A DNA stretch of 64,000 nt, from assembly GCF_016890225.1 (NCBI RefSeq), contig NZ_JAFELM010000024.1:1-64000 (forward strand). Reading direction: 5' to 3'. The position numbers and the translations under genes are program-made. The notes below the pieces were generated by a model. That model was given only the letters and a program-made list of their open reading frames with translations, did no database searches and was not told the DNA's origin. Source of the stretch: Bacillus suaedaesalsae. GTDB taxonomy: Bacteria > Bacillota > Bacilli > Bacillales > SA4. Below are positions 54,658 through 62,358 of this stretch, one piece after another; the stretch's first letter is position 1, and each line of letters begins with the position of its first letter.

Positions 54658-55554
54658 TTATAGAATAAGCTTATCGATTAGTTGTACTAGCTCTGCTATT
54701 TCAGGTTTACTTACTTGAGCGTTTGCTCCAACTCGTTGCCCCTTATGCTTCAAGTCTTCTGTAATTAGTGAGGAGAAGATAATAACTGGAAGCTTAGCTA
54801 AGACTGCATCTTCTTTAATACGCTTTGTTAAATGATGTCCATCCATTTGTGGCATTTCAATATCTGTGATGACAATTTGGACGTGTTTTTCAATATTTTC
54901 TTTATTACTTTCTAAATAACCTAAAGCCTCAACACCGTTTTCAAAAAATTCTACGTTTGTATATCCAGCCTCAGCTAACGTATCGTGTATTAATTTTCTC
55001 AGTAGTGGTGAATCTTCTGCAACGAGAATACGTTTATCTGAACGTTCACGTTTTCCTAGCTTTTTTATTTGGTCACTATTAATGCCTGTTGAAGGATTGA
55101 TATCTACAATCATTTTTTCAAAATCAAGTAACAGCAGCATGCCTCTTTCTTGTTTAATTACCCCAATAATATGACTTTCCAAACCTTGATAAATATCTGT
55201 TGGTTTCTCAATCTCATTCCAGGAAATACGATGAATTTGTGTAACAGAATGAACGTGGAAGGCAACTTTTGTTTTATTAAACTCAGCAACTATAAATTTC
55301 TCTAGTTCTGGTTGATGAGAAGGTGGATACCCTAGAACTTGTGCTACATTCACTACTGGTAATACCTCACCTCGAATATTAATGATCCCTTCAATATGAG
55401 GATGAGACTGAGGAATTTTTGTTACAGGAGAAGGATTGATAATTTCTCTCACTTTAATAACATTGATTCCAAAATGATTATCTCCAATTGTAAATTCCAC
55501 AAGTTCTAATTCATTCGTACCGCTTTCTAGTAAAATCCCTTTTTGATCTGTCAT
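54658..55554 (-). CDS. cheV: Chemotaxis coupling protein CheV (CheW-REC)
   Basis: CheV couples chemoreceptors to CheA and adapts the signal through its receiver. The CheW-like domain covers about 15-155 (FGINVIKVREIINPSPVTKIP, IEGIINIRGEVLPVVNVAQVLG) and the receiver about 175-298 with the acidic pocket AEDSP, Asp in IVITDIEMPQMDG and Lys in VSKPEI. The ATG at 55554, eight bases after AAAGGGG, is preferred to the GTG at 55563. Only 24 bases separate it from the next gene and no terminator lies between, so it may head the polysaccharide transcript. Confidence 0.95.
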   Translation of the reverse strand: MTDQKGILLESGTNELELVEFTIGDNHFGINVIKVREIINPSPVTKIPQSHPHIEGIINIRGEVLPVVNVAQVLGYPPSHQPELEKFIVAEFNKTKVAFHVHSVTQIHRISWNEIEKPTDIYQGLESHIIGVIKQERGMLLLLDFEKMIVDINPSTGINSDQIKKLGKRERSDKRILVAEDSPLLRKLIHDTLAEAGYTNVEFFENGVEALGYLESNKENIEKHVQIVITDIEMPQMDGHHLTKRIKEDAVLAKLPVIIFSSLITEDLKHKGQRVGANAQVSKPEIAELVQLIDKLIL

Positions 55555-55563
55555 ATGGGGCAC

Positions 55564-56249
55564 CCCTTTTTCTTATATTGTCTCTTTCTTTATCGACAAT
55601 TTTCATCATTTATTGCGAGCATTTTGAAAATTATTTTTAAGTATTCAAAAATTATTAACAAAATCTACCAAGTTTATTATAAAATGTTTATATTCTTAAG
55701 GTAAACCAATGCAAATTAGGATATTCATGAATTATAGGAAAACACGGTATTACAATTATTTTGAGCAAGGCTCTTTTCGTAAACTTTTTTGTTATTCATC
55801 AAAATTAGGTATCTTAAATAAGCCAATACATTTGAAATTTTCATTGCTTCTGACGAAAATATGCCCCGTTCCTTGATCTTTCCATATACCTTGAATTATT
55901 CGAGAAACAACTGCTTTTTGTAAAACAACTGTCAAAAAAAGCTTGGCAATGTTGCCAAACTTAGTGTAATACTTCATAGTCAGATCATTCAATTTTTAAT
56001 GTGTTCCTTTTAATATAAATAATTAATTACAAGAATATCTGCTAGTTTGTATCAATGGTACACCTTGGAGAGTACATACTATATTGCCAAATCCAAACTT
56101 TTACCAAGCGATCTGTAATAAGTTAAATAGCTTAACCAATATCTAGTTGTGCCAAATTAGAAGTCACACATGTATATAATGTTTCTGATACACTAAGAGC
56201 TAAATCGATCCCACACGTTTCTAGACATAAAGGCCATCTTTCATTTAAG
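55564..56249. other. Long AT-rich intergenic region upstream of cheV
   Basis: About 690 bases lack a convincing gene. The part at 55769-55875 is a diverged repeat E. A small open frame at 55792-55992 runs through this repeat and has no family support. The region should contain the promoter of the cheV transcript near 55565-55700. Confidence 0.5.
55769..55875 (-). repeat. Interspersed repeat E, copy 3
   Basis: The reverse complement contains TATTTTCGTCAGAAGCAATG and ends AGTTTACGAAAAGAGCC, matching parts of the copies at 24336 and 58583. It is the most diverged of the three. Confidence 0.45.
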
Positions 56250-56714
56250 CTAATCCATTATATGTAAGATAAAGGTGGTCAATGTATGTAAGGGGTTATA
56301 CTTTGAATTGAATTTCCCCGTGTTTTCCTGCCACTTCCATGAGGGCATGAATGCCGTTGAATTTAGGAGCAATAATATAAAACCTCTCTCTCTCTCTCTT
56401 TCTTCTAAAGTTTGATTAATTTGGTTTCGCAATATTGCCATCTCTAATTGAAGTTCCAACAGCTCCACTATTTTTCCTGTTGTTAATCCTTTTTCTATTG
56501 CTTCAAAGCTAACGAATAGTTCTTCTTGATTATTTAGTTTAATTAAAATAAACCATCCTATATGGGGAATATACTTAAACTCTTCCCCAATACAAAAGCT
56601 ATCACCATAACAAAAGTACTCTTTTCTAGTGACTTGTTTCCCTTTTGTGTATCCATAGTACCAGCTAGTCACAAGCATTCCTTCCACTGAAGCAACTATG
56701 TGATAAGGATTCAT
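56250..56714 (-). pseudogene. IDEAL-like domain protein, frameshifted at a (GA)8 tract
   Basis: From the ATG at 56714 (GGAGG upstream) the product is plausible up to about residue 112: MNPYHIVASVEGMLVTSWYY, then KIVELLELQLEMAILRNQIN and QTLEERERER. Beyond the dinucleotide tract the frame turns into an unlikely hydrophobic tail. Moving one frame at the tract gives RFYIIAPKFNGIHALMEVAG and stops at 56296, which looks like real protein and completes an IDEAL-type motif. Loss of one GA unit would restore it. The gene is thus either broken or switchable. Function is unknown. Confidence 0.6.
56384..56399. repeat. (CT)8 dinucleotide tract inside a gene
   Basis: Eight CT units on the plus strand ((GA)8 in the coding sense) fall within the IDEAL-like gene. 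Such tracts change length by slippage during replication. Confidence 0.9.
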
Positions 56715-56800
56715 TTTCCCCTCCGTTAGCAATAAACTTTCTATATTTTATTTTCCTACAAGTACGATTATGAAGAAATTAGATACTAAAAAATAGAAAA

Positions 56801-57138
56801 AGAGGTTGGGACAAAACTAAAACATGATACTCTAATGACGAACAATTTCAAATTAGATAGCCTTTTAATACAGCTGTTAATTTCCGTGCAAGACTTCGCT
56901 TTCCGCGGGCAGTTGGTGAGCCTCCTCAGTCGTTCCTCCCTGCGGGGTCTCACCTAACTCGCTTCTCCCGCAGGAGTCTTCGTCTTGCACTCCAATTAAC
57001 AGCTAGTACATACATAAAACAAAACGTAGTCTCTAACAAAATAAATAAAAAAATCCGAACTCATTCAAATCCTATTAAACGAATTTGAGATGATTGTTCA
57101 GATTTTTCTTCACCGAGTATACTTTTTGCCCAGCCTCT
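56801..57138 (+). repeat. Dispersed repeat family A, copy 2
   Basis: The 338-bp copy starts AGAGGTTGGGACAAAACTAA and ends GCCCAGCCTCT. The core CGCTTTCCGCGGGC, GAGCCTCCTCAGTCG, TGCGGGGTCTCACC and CCCGCAGGAGTCTTCGTC matches the copy at 13955 almost base for base. Its right part has the long hairpin TCCGAACTCATTCAAATCC and its partner. It ends 10 bases after the MFS gene's stop codon. Confidence 0.88.
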
Positions 57139-57148
57139 TTATGTTTCT

Positions 57149-58453
57149 TTATGCTTTTTTGTACGGCACACGCAAATGAAAATATATACCACAAAGTACT
57201 AATATGATTAGGGAGCCAAGAGCAAGTCTACTTGCTAGATTTCCATAATCTTTAAGTACAAGTGTAATGGTACCGTAAATTAATGGACCAACAATGGATG
57301 ATACTTTACCGGAAAAGGCAAATAATCCGAAAAATTGCCCCCTTTTTTCTTTTGGTGTAAGCTCCACAATCATTGTTCTAGATGTAACCCACATTGCCCC
57401 CATTGCAACACCATATAAACTACCAGCAATCCAAAATAGCCCTTGATTCGTTGCGATGGTGGCAATAACTAATGCGATAAGAAGAATAATCGCTACCATT
57501 GTTACAGCTTTTTTTGCACCAACGTTTCGAGTGATATAACCGAAAATGAAGGAGCCGATAATACTCGATATTGTTGATACTAAGTAAAGCAAAATAAACA
57601 TACCTGTTGAAAAACCGACGATTGCTTTTGCATAAATTGCCATTACTGATATCGCCGTTGCAATCGCATCATTGAAGAAGAAGTAAGCAATCATGAATAA
57701 GAATATTCCTTTATATTGGCTTCTCATATCCTTAAACGTCTCTAGTATTTCACCATAACCACTTAAGAAGCTTTTTTTCTCAACAACCTGTTTTCTAGGT
57801 TGATCTTTATAAAAGAAGAAGATCGGTAAAGAGAATAATAGAAATAAAATACCTGTAGGAATGAAGGCTTCATGGAATCCTCCGTCTCCAACTAACGGGT
57901 ACACGGTTAAGCCAATTAATGTTCCTAAATAACCAATTGCAACTCCATAACCAGATAGAAGAGGAACTTCACGATCATTTCCTATATCTGAAATCATTGG
58001 ATCATAAAAAACCAAACTGGAATTATAAAAGAATTTTGCAATCACAAAAGATAATAAAACAAGAATAAGTCCAACTGTTGCATCAGAAATAAAAGTTGCG
58101 AATACGCCCATTAAAATCGTTGCAGTAATGGATATTAACGCAAACGGAACTAGATACCTTTTCTTTTGATTTGTTCGATCAATCAACACTCCAAATAAAG
58201 GAGAGAAAATGACGAGAAAGAAGCTGGCTATGGCATTTGAATAAGTAATAAATGTACTCGCTACCTGATTTAATACTTCATCTTTCCCAATAACCTCTTG
58301 CAAGTAAAATGGAAAAAAGATTGTGGTAATGTTTGACGAAAAAATTGTGTTGGCAAAATCATACAAAGCCCAGGAAATGACCGGTAATGAAAGAAACATA
58401 GCAATCGTTGACCTCTGACTTGGCATATGCTGATCTCCATTAGAACCACTCAT
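57149..58453 (-). CDS. UMF1-type MFS transporter
   Basis: This 434-residue membrane protein has about twelve helices and the hallmark SWALYDFANTIFSSNITTIFFPFYL of the UMF1/Atg22-like branch of the major facilitator family. It also shows GVLIDRTNQKKRYL between helices 2 and 3, and PKEKRGQFFGLFAFSGKVSSIVGPL near the end, another family signature. Substrates of the bacterial members are unknown. The protein resembles B. subtilis YxiO in type. It is transcribed alone and followed by repeat A. Confidence 0.85.
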   Translation of the reverse strand: MSGSNGDQHMPSQRSTIAMFLSLPVISWALYDFANTIFSSNITTIFFPFYLQEVIGKDEVLNQVASTFITYSNAIASFFLVIFSPLFGVLIDRTNQKKRYLVPFALISITATILMGVFATFISDATVGLILVLLSFVIAKFFYNSSLVFYDPMISDIGNDREVPLLSGYGVAIGYLGTLIGLTVYPLVGDGGFHEAFIPTGILFLLFSLPIFFFYKDQPRKQVVEKKSFLSGYGEILETFKDMRSQYKGIFLFMIAYFFFNDAIATAISVMAIYAKAIVGFSTGMFILLYLVSTISSIIGSFIFGYITRNVGAKKAVTMVAIILLIALVIATIATNQGLFWIAGSLYGVAMGAMWVTSRTMIVELTPKEKRGQFFGLFAFSGKVSSIVGPLIYGTITLVLKDYGNLASRLALGSLIILVLCGIYFHLRVPYKKA

Positions 58454-58844
58454 CTATACCCCACCCTTCTAATTAGAAACTCGGTTAGCGCTAAATCTTC
58501 GAAAGAGATGAATCCTAAATTTTCTTTACTAATGCTTTTTTACTAACAGCTTTTTTCACATAGATTGTTGTTTTTCAGAAAATCTAGAAACCCACGTACT
58601 TGTAAGGTTTTGGCATCATTTCGTCGAAGTAATGAATATCAAAACCATTGAAATGAATTAGGTAAATAGAAACAATGTTTACGAAAAGAGCCTTACTAAA
58701 CAAAACCTCTCCTACAATAATACGACTTTTTTCATTCATAACCTCTTAAATTTACAAAATAAATAAAAAATAACAAAAGTACTAGTCTTTACTCCTTATT
58801 TATGCTCCCTCAAAACTCCATAGCACAACTTTATAAATAAAATC
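58454..58844. other. Intergenic region with repeat E and REP-like palindrome nearby
   Basis: No gene is supported. The stretch contains repeat E copy 2 (58583-58692) and is followed by the second REP-like palindrome. Confidence 0.5.
58583..58692 (+). repeat. Interspersed repeat E, copy 2
   Basis: The sequence TCTAGAAACCCACGTACTTG, ATTTCGTCGAAGTAATGAATA and GTTTACGAAAAGAGCC aligns with the copy at 24336 with a few gaps. Confidence 0.55.
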
Positions 58845-58899
58845 CTTTAGTAAATTAACGCAGTGGGGGACAGGCCCCCACTGCGTTAATTTGCTAAAG
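58845..58899. repeat. REP-like palindrome, copy 2
   Basis: A 25-bp stem (58845-58869 with 58875-58899, one G-U type mismatch) encloses loop ACAGG. Relative to copy 1 at 31803 the loop and TTAACGCA core are equal while several outer stem positions differ on both arms together, so base pairing is conserved. Confidence 0.8.
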
Positions 58900-58972
58900 C
58901 GAGAGTATAGGTTCTCTTTGTTTTCGCATACTAAATGGAGAACTTATTGTATGTGAATGGGAGGATAATCAT

Positions 58973-59392
58973 ATGTTTCGAATAGTAACTGCGTTGATGC
59001 TTATCTGTTTATTTATGGTTGGGTGTAGCACGACAAATGATGCTGAGCCCCCAGCAGAACAGGGAACTAATCAGGATGAAGGTATGTTTGAAGGTGAGGA
59101 AAATGATAAACAGTCGAATGATGATTTACTAATCGATTCTCGCGAAGAGGTTGATGGAGATAATGATGACCGAATTTCGACAACTAAAGCGGAGGAACTT
59201 GTTCGAGAACAGTTACAAATTGATGAGGGTTCAAATACAGTTGTTGCTTATGACTCAGAAACAGCATCTGGCCATTATCTAATTCGAGTAAATACCGTTC
59301 ATGACGATACAACGAATCAACATGAAACAGATCACGACGGTCTGTATACTGTAAATGCTATTACGGGAGAAATACAGAAATCTCAAAAATAA
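58973..59392 (+). CDS. Small acidic lipoprotein
   Basis: The 139-residue product has a signal peptide with lipobox FMVGC (lipidated Cys18). An acidic, low-complexity linker (about 20-65, rich in Glu, Asp and Asn) precedes a small C-terminal domain (about 68-139, TTKAEELVREQLQI and HYLIRVNTVHDD and LYTVNAITGEIQK) that resembles a PepSY-like fold. The role is unknown. It is followed by its own strong terminator. Confidence 0.75.
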   Translation: MFRIVTALMLICLFMVGCSTTNDAEPPAEQGTNQDEGMFEGEENDKQSNDDLLIDSREEVDGDNDDRISTTKAEELVREQLQIDEGSNTVVAYDSETASGHYLIRVNTVHDDTTNQHETDHDGLYTVNAITGEIQKSQK

Positions 59393-59396
59393 CATT

Positions 59397-59429
59397 GAAA
59401 GAACATAGACAAATTGTCTATGTTCTTTC
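59397..59429. terminator. Bidirectional terminator between the lipoprotein and DinB-like genes
   Basis: GAAAGAACATAGAC and GTCTATGTTCTTTC form a perfect 14-bp stem with a 5-base loop between convergent genes. Confidence 0.8.
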
Positions 59430-59430
59430 A

Positions 59431-59904
59431 TTACTTTGTAACTGATTGAATCTGTACTTGATGATGCTTATCATGACCTTGGAAATCTTCTAGTAGTGAT
59501 ATTACCGTGTAGTCATGATTACCTACTTTAAACGGTATATACAATTGGTCTTCATTAAGTTCATTTATCAGGTGGACGAATTCCTTACGAACATTCAAAA
59601 ATTCATCAATTAATTGATCTTTTGATTTTGTTTCTCTTGCATATTTTGCTGCTCGTTCATTTTCTTCCTGAACTGGTGGGAAATTTGGTAAGTTATCCCC
59701 TGGTTGAACATCGATAATTGATAAGTTAAGCAAAAAACGATCCCAAAACATTAAATGAGCGATAATTTCACTCGGTGACCATTTCCCCTCGGAATAAGGA
59801 TTTGACCACGTTTTATTCGAAATACCTTTAAGTGTTTCAACCCACTTTAAAAAGTTATCATGTTCATTTTTAATCTTTTCTAATGTATGAAGCAAAATCT
59901 TCAT
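59431..59904 (-). CDS. DinB-superfamily protein
   Basis: This 157-residue four-helix bundle protein belongs to the DinB/YfiT superfamily, whose members bind a metal with three His and often transfer bacillithiol or other thiols. Candidate ligands are His in SEIIAHLMFWDR (about residue 50) and the pair in FQGHDKHHQVQI near the C terminus. The length is normal. The substrate is unknown. Its 3' end borders the shared terminator. Confidence 0.82.
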   Translation of the reverse strand: MKILLHTLEKIKNEHDNFLKWVETLKGISNKTWSNPYSEGKWSPSEIIAHLMFWDRFLLNLSIIDVQPGDNLPNFPPVQEENERAAKYARETKSKDQLIDEFLNVRKEFVHLINELNEDQLYIPFKVGNHDYTVISLLEDFQGHDKHHQVQIQSVTK

Positions 59905-60041
59905 CTCCCTACCTTGATTTTCAACTAATGATTTCCATATCTTATCCTGAAACTCCTCTTTTTAATACCATTACTTCTTTTAACAATGTTCTGATAGACT
60001 ATTTTTTTACATGTGATTAACAAACATAGACAGTACTGAAT

Positions 60042-61931
60042 TTATAGAAATACTTCGAGCTTCTCATATAAATCATCAATTTCTTCTCTTAGTTTATCTA
60101 CTTTTTCTTGAAGTTTCACTAAGATTGTTACATCACTTTCAATCATCATTTCCTCCTCAAGCTTTACCTTTTCTAGCTCAACTGTTTCTATTTTCTTTTC
60201 TAGTTCAGCAGTTTGTTTTTCTACTTCTAATACCTTTTTGTCACTTTTATGAGTTACCATTTGTACCTCTACATTCTCTTTCTCTTTACTTACAATTTGC
60301 TTATTATTTATTCTTTTCTCCTTCACTTCATCATAAGTCCCTAAATACGAAGTAAAAGTGTGATCCTCTAACCACAAAATAGTGGTAAATAATTTATTAA
60401 GAAAATAACGATCATGCGAAACAGTGAAAATAGTTCCCTCGAAGTCTTGAAGCGCCTCTTCAAGTACTTCTCTAGAGTCTATGTCTAAGTGATTGGTCGG
60501 TTCATCTAAAAGTAATACATTAATGTCTTGATGCATGAGCTGAGCTAATCGTAACCGCATTCTCTCTCCACCGCTTAAACTCTCAATTTTCTTGAATACA
60601 GCAGGTCCATAAAATAAAAACCTTGCTAAAATTTGTCTTGCTTCACCCTCCACACATGGTACTTGATCTCGAAATGCATCAATCACCATTTGCTTTCCTT
60701 CTTGTTCAAAAACGTGTTGTGATAAATAGCCTAGCTTAACGTTACTACCTATTTTCACTTTTCCAGTTGAAGGCTGTATTTCACCGATCAGCATTTTCAA
60801 CAATGTTGTTTTTCCAGTTCCATTTTTCCCGACAATTGCCACTCTTTGTTTATGCTGTAATGTATACGAGAAGGAGTGGAACAATCGTTTACTACCAAAT
60901 TCCATAGCTACATTCTCATAGGTGAAAACATCTTTACCGCTTCTGTCTGTTGTATCTAATTCTAAACCTATTTTCTTTCTCTCAAGGACTGGCCTTTTAA
61001 GCTTTTCCATACGTTCTAACGCTTTTTCCATACTTTTTGCTCGTCGATAAAACTTCTCGTTCGGTGGGTTCCCTTCATTTGCCCATTGCCTTAGTTGACG
61101 TATCGTATCCTTCATTTTTTTAATTTTCTTTTGTTGCTCTTGATAGGCAGCAAATTGGTCGAGAAGTCTTTTTTCCTTTTCTTTAATAAAGCCTGAGTAA
61201 TTCGTATGATAACACGTAACTTCACCATCATCTAAATCATAAATATCAGTCACTACTTGATCTAAAAAGTAACGATCATGTGAAACAATGACCGCTGTTA
61301 AATTCTCAGATCTTATATACTCTTCTAACCATTCGATCGCCTCAACGTCTAAGTGGTTTGTCGGCTCATCTAATAACAATAACCCAGGCTTTCTTAATAA
61401 AATTAGTCCTAAGCAGATCTTTGTTTTTTCTCCACCACTTAACAAGTGAAAAGGCTGATGAAGTAAGTCAACGATACCTAATCCATTGGCAACCATCATT
61501 AATGTTGCATCCATTTCATAACCACCAAGACGTGTGAATTCATCTTGAATTTGGCCATACTCGGCTAGTATTCGTTCAAGCTGTTCACTATTCAAAGTTG
61601 GGGTTGTCATTAACTTTTCAAGTTCTTTTAATCGGTTTGCTATCATTACTAATGAATCAAAAGCCTTTAGAAGCACATCACGTCCCGCTAATTCCTTTTC
61701 AAATGATGGTATTTGAGCTAAATAACCAATTGATAATCCCTTTTTTCGATGAATAGCCCCTCCATCCAAATGCTCTTCTCCACTTATTAACTTTAGAATT
61801 GTTGTTTTTCCTGTACCGTTTGGTCCAACTAACCCTACTCTGTGTCCTTCGTGAAAATCAAACGATAAACCTTCAAATATTTTTGAACCACCATAGCTTT
61901 TCTCTATTTCATTGACTGAACAAATTATCAT
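60042..61931 (-). CDS. ABC-F protein, probably ribosomal protection type
   Basis: This 629-residue protein has two ABC domains without membrane segments. The first has GPNGTGKTT, LSGGEKT and LLLDEPTNHLD, the second GKNGTGKTT, LSGGERM and LLLDEPTNHLD, with both catalytic Glu intact. The interdomain linker (about 245-315, RQLRQWANEGNPPNEKFYRRAKSMEK quoted in part) is long, as in antibiotic-resistance ABC-F proteins that remove drugs from the ribosome. A coiled-coil tail covers about 560-629. It is preceded by a leader peptide and two terminators, the regulation typical of such factors. The ATG follows GGAG by eight bases. Confidence 0.88.
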   Translation of the reverse strand: MIICSVNEIEKSYGGSKIFEGLSFDFHEGHRVGLVGPNGTGKTTILKLISGEEHLDGGAIHRKKGLSIGYLAQIPSFEKELAGRDVLLKAFDSLVMIANRLKELEKLMTTPTLNSEQLERILAEYGQIQDEFTRLGGYEMDATLMMVANGLGIVDLLHQPFHLLSGGEKTKICLGLILLRKPGLLLLDEPTNHLDVEAIEWLEEYIRSENLTAVIVSHDRYFLDQVVTDIYDLDDGEVTCYHTNYSGFIKEKEKRLLDQFAAYQEQQKKIKKMKDTIRQLRQWANEGNPPNEKFYRRAKSMEKALERMEKLKRPVLERKKIGLELDTTDRSGKDVFTYENVAMEFGSKRLFHSFSYTLQHKQRVAIVGKNGTGKTTLLKMLIGEIQPSTGKVKIGSNVKLGYLSQHVFEQEGKQMVIDAFRDQVPCVEGEARQILARFLFYGPAVFKKIESLSGGERMRLRLAQLMHQDINVLLLDEPTNHLDIDSREVLEEALQDFEGTIFTVSHDRYFLNKLFTTILWLEDHTFTSYLGTYDEVKEKRINNKQIVSKEKENVEVQMVTHKSDKKVLEVEKQTAELEKKIETVELEKVKLEEEMMIESDVTILVKLQEKVDKLREEIDDLYEKLEVFL

Positions 61932-62000
61932 CTATATCACTCCATGTATTTAATAAAATTGACTTCATCTTCAATACTCCAATAAATATCCAAATAAAAA

Positions 62001-62025
62001 ACCGCAGGCGTCTTACACCCGCGGT
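62001..62025 (-). terminator. Second leader terminator upstream of the ABC-F gene
   Basis: On the minus strand ACCGCGGGTGT-aag-ACGCCTGCGGT pairs over 11 bases with two G-U pairs and is followed by TTTTTTATTT. It lies about 70 bases before the ABC-F start. Confidence 0.85.
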
Positions 62026-62069
62026 AAACAAATTCGCATCATCATGGATACGACAAATTTAATGAAAAA

Positions 62070-62089
62070 GGATGCCAAATTAGGCATCC
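62070..62089 (-). terminator. First leader terminator upstream of the ABC-F gene
   Basis: On the minus strand GGATGCC-taattt-GGCATCC is followed by TTTTTC. It lies about 30 bases after the leader peptide's stop codon. Confidence 0.85.
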
Positions 62090-62120
62090 CTTTTACCATT
62101 ACATTTTTTCCGGTTAAGGT

Positions 62121-62255
62121 TTAAGAGATGTTGGTTGCTATACATTTGTTAAAAAAGGACAGACTTCCCCCTTGGTTAACAAATGTAAATGAAACAGCAC
62201 GACAATTTACAAAAATTTCAAGAAATTGCGCGCAAACAGCAACCAAATTAAACAT
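62121..62255 (-). CDS. Leader peptide of the ABC-F gene
   Basis: A 44-codon frame opens at an ATG eight bases after AAGGAGG and begins MFNLVAVCAQFLEIFVNCRA. A second ATG five bases earlier (62260) opens a 17-codon frame in another register (MRCLIWLLFARNFLKFL) but is only three bases from the ribosome site. The frame spans RNA segments that pair with each other, so ribosome position would decide folding. Drug-stalled ribosomes on such peptides typically prevent terminator formation. Confidence 0.7.
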   Translation of the reverse strand: MFNLVAVCAQFLEIFVNCRAVSFTFVNQGGSLSFFNKCIATNIS

Positions 62256-62270
62256 CTCATACACCTCCTT
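62121..62270 (-). promoter_or_regulatory. Alternative-folding leader RNA of the ABC-F gene
   Basis: Minus-strand GAGATGTT and TGGTTGCT at the leader start (about 62238-62258) pair with AGCAACCA and ACATCTC at 62125-62139. Inside, ACATTTGTTAA (62176-62186) pairs with TTAACAAATGT (62142-62152). The two stems enclose most of the leader frame and precede two terminators, an arrangement expected of ribosome-mediated transcription attenuation. Confidence 0.7.
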
Positions 62271-62285
62271 CTTATAATTATGCTT

Positions 62286-62315
62286 ATTATATGCTAAATC
62301 TCACCTATGTTGCAA
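62286..62315 (-). promoter_or_regulatory. Promoter of the ABC-F leader transcript
   Basis: On the minus strand TTGCAA (62310-62315), 18 bases and a consensus TATAAT (62286-62291) fit a housekeeping sigma promoter. The start site would fall near 62279, just before the leader peptide's ribosome site. Confidence 0.7.
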
Positions 62316-62358
62316 GAATATTTTACCAACAAAAAAGAAAAAAGGACCAGTTTTGGTC

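Noticed and set aside
55792..55992. 66-codon minus-strand open frame
   Set aside because: It lies inside the AT-rich gap and overlaps the repeat E copy; no ribosome site or domain pattern.
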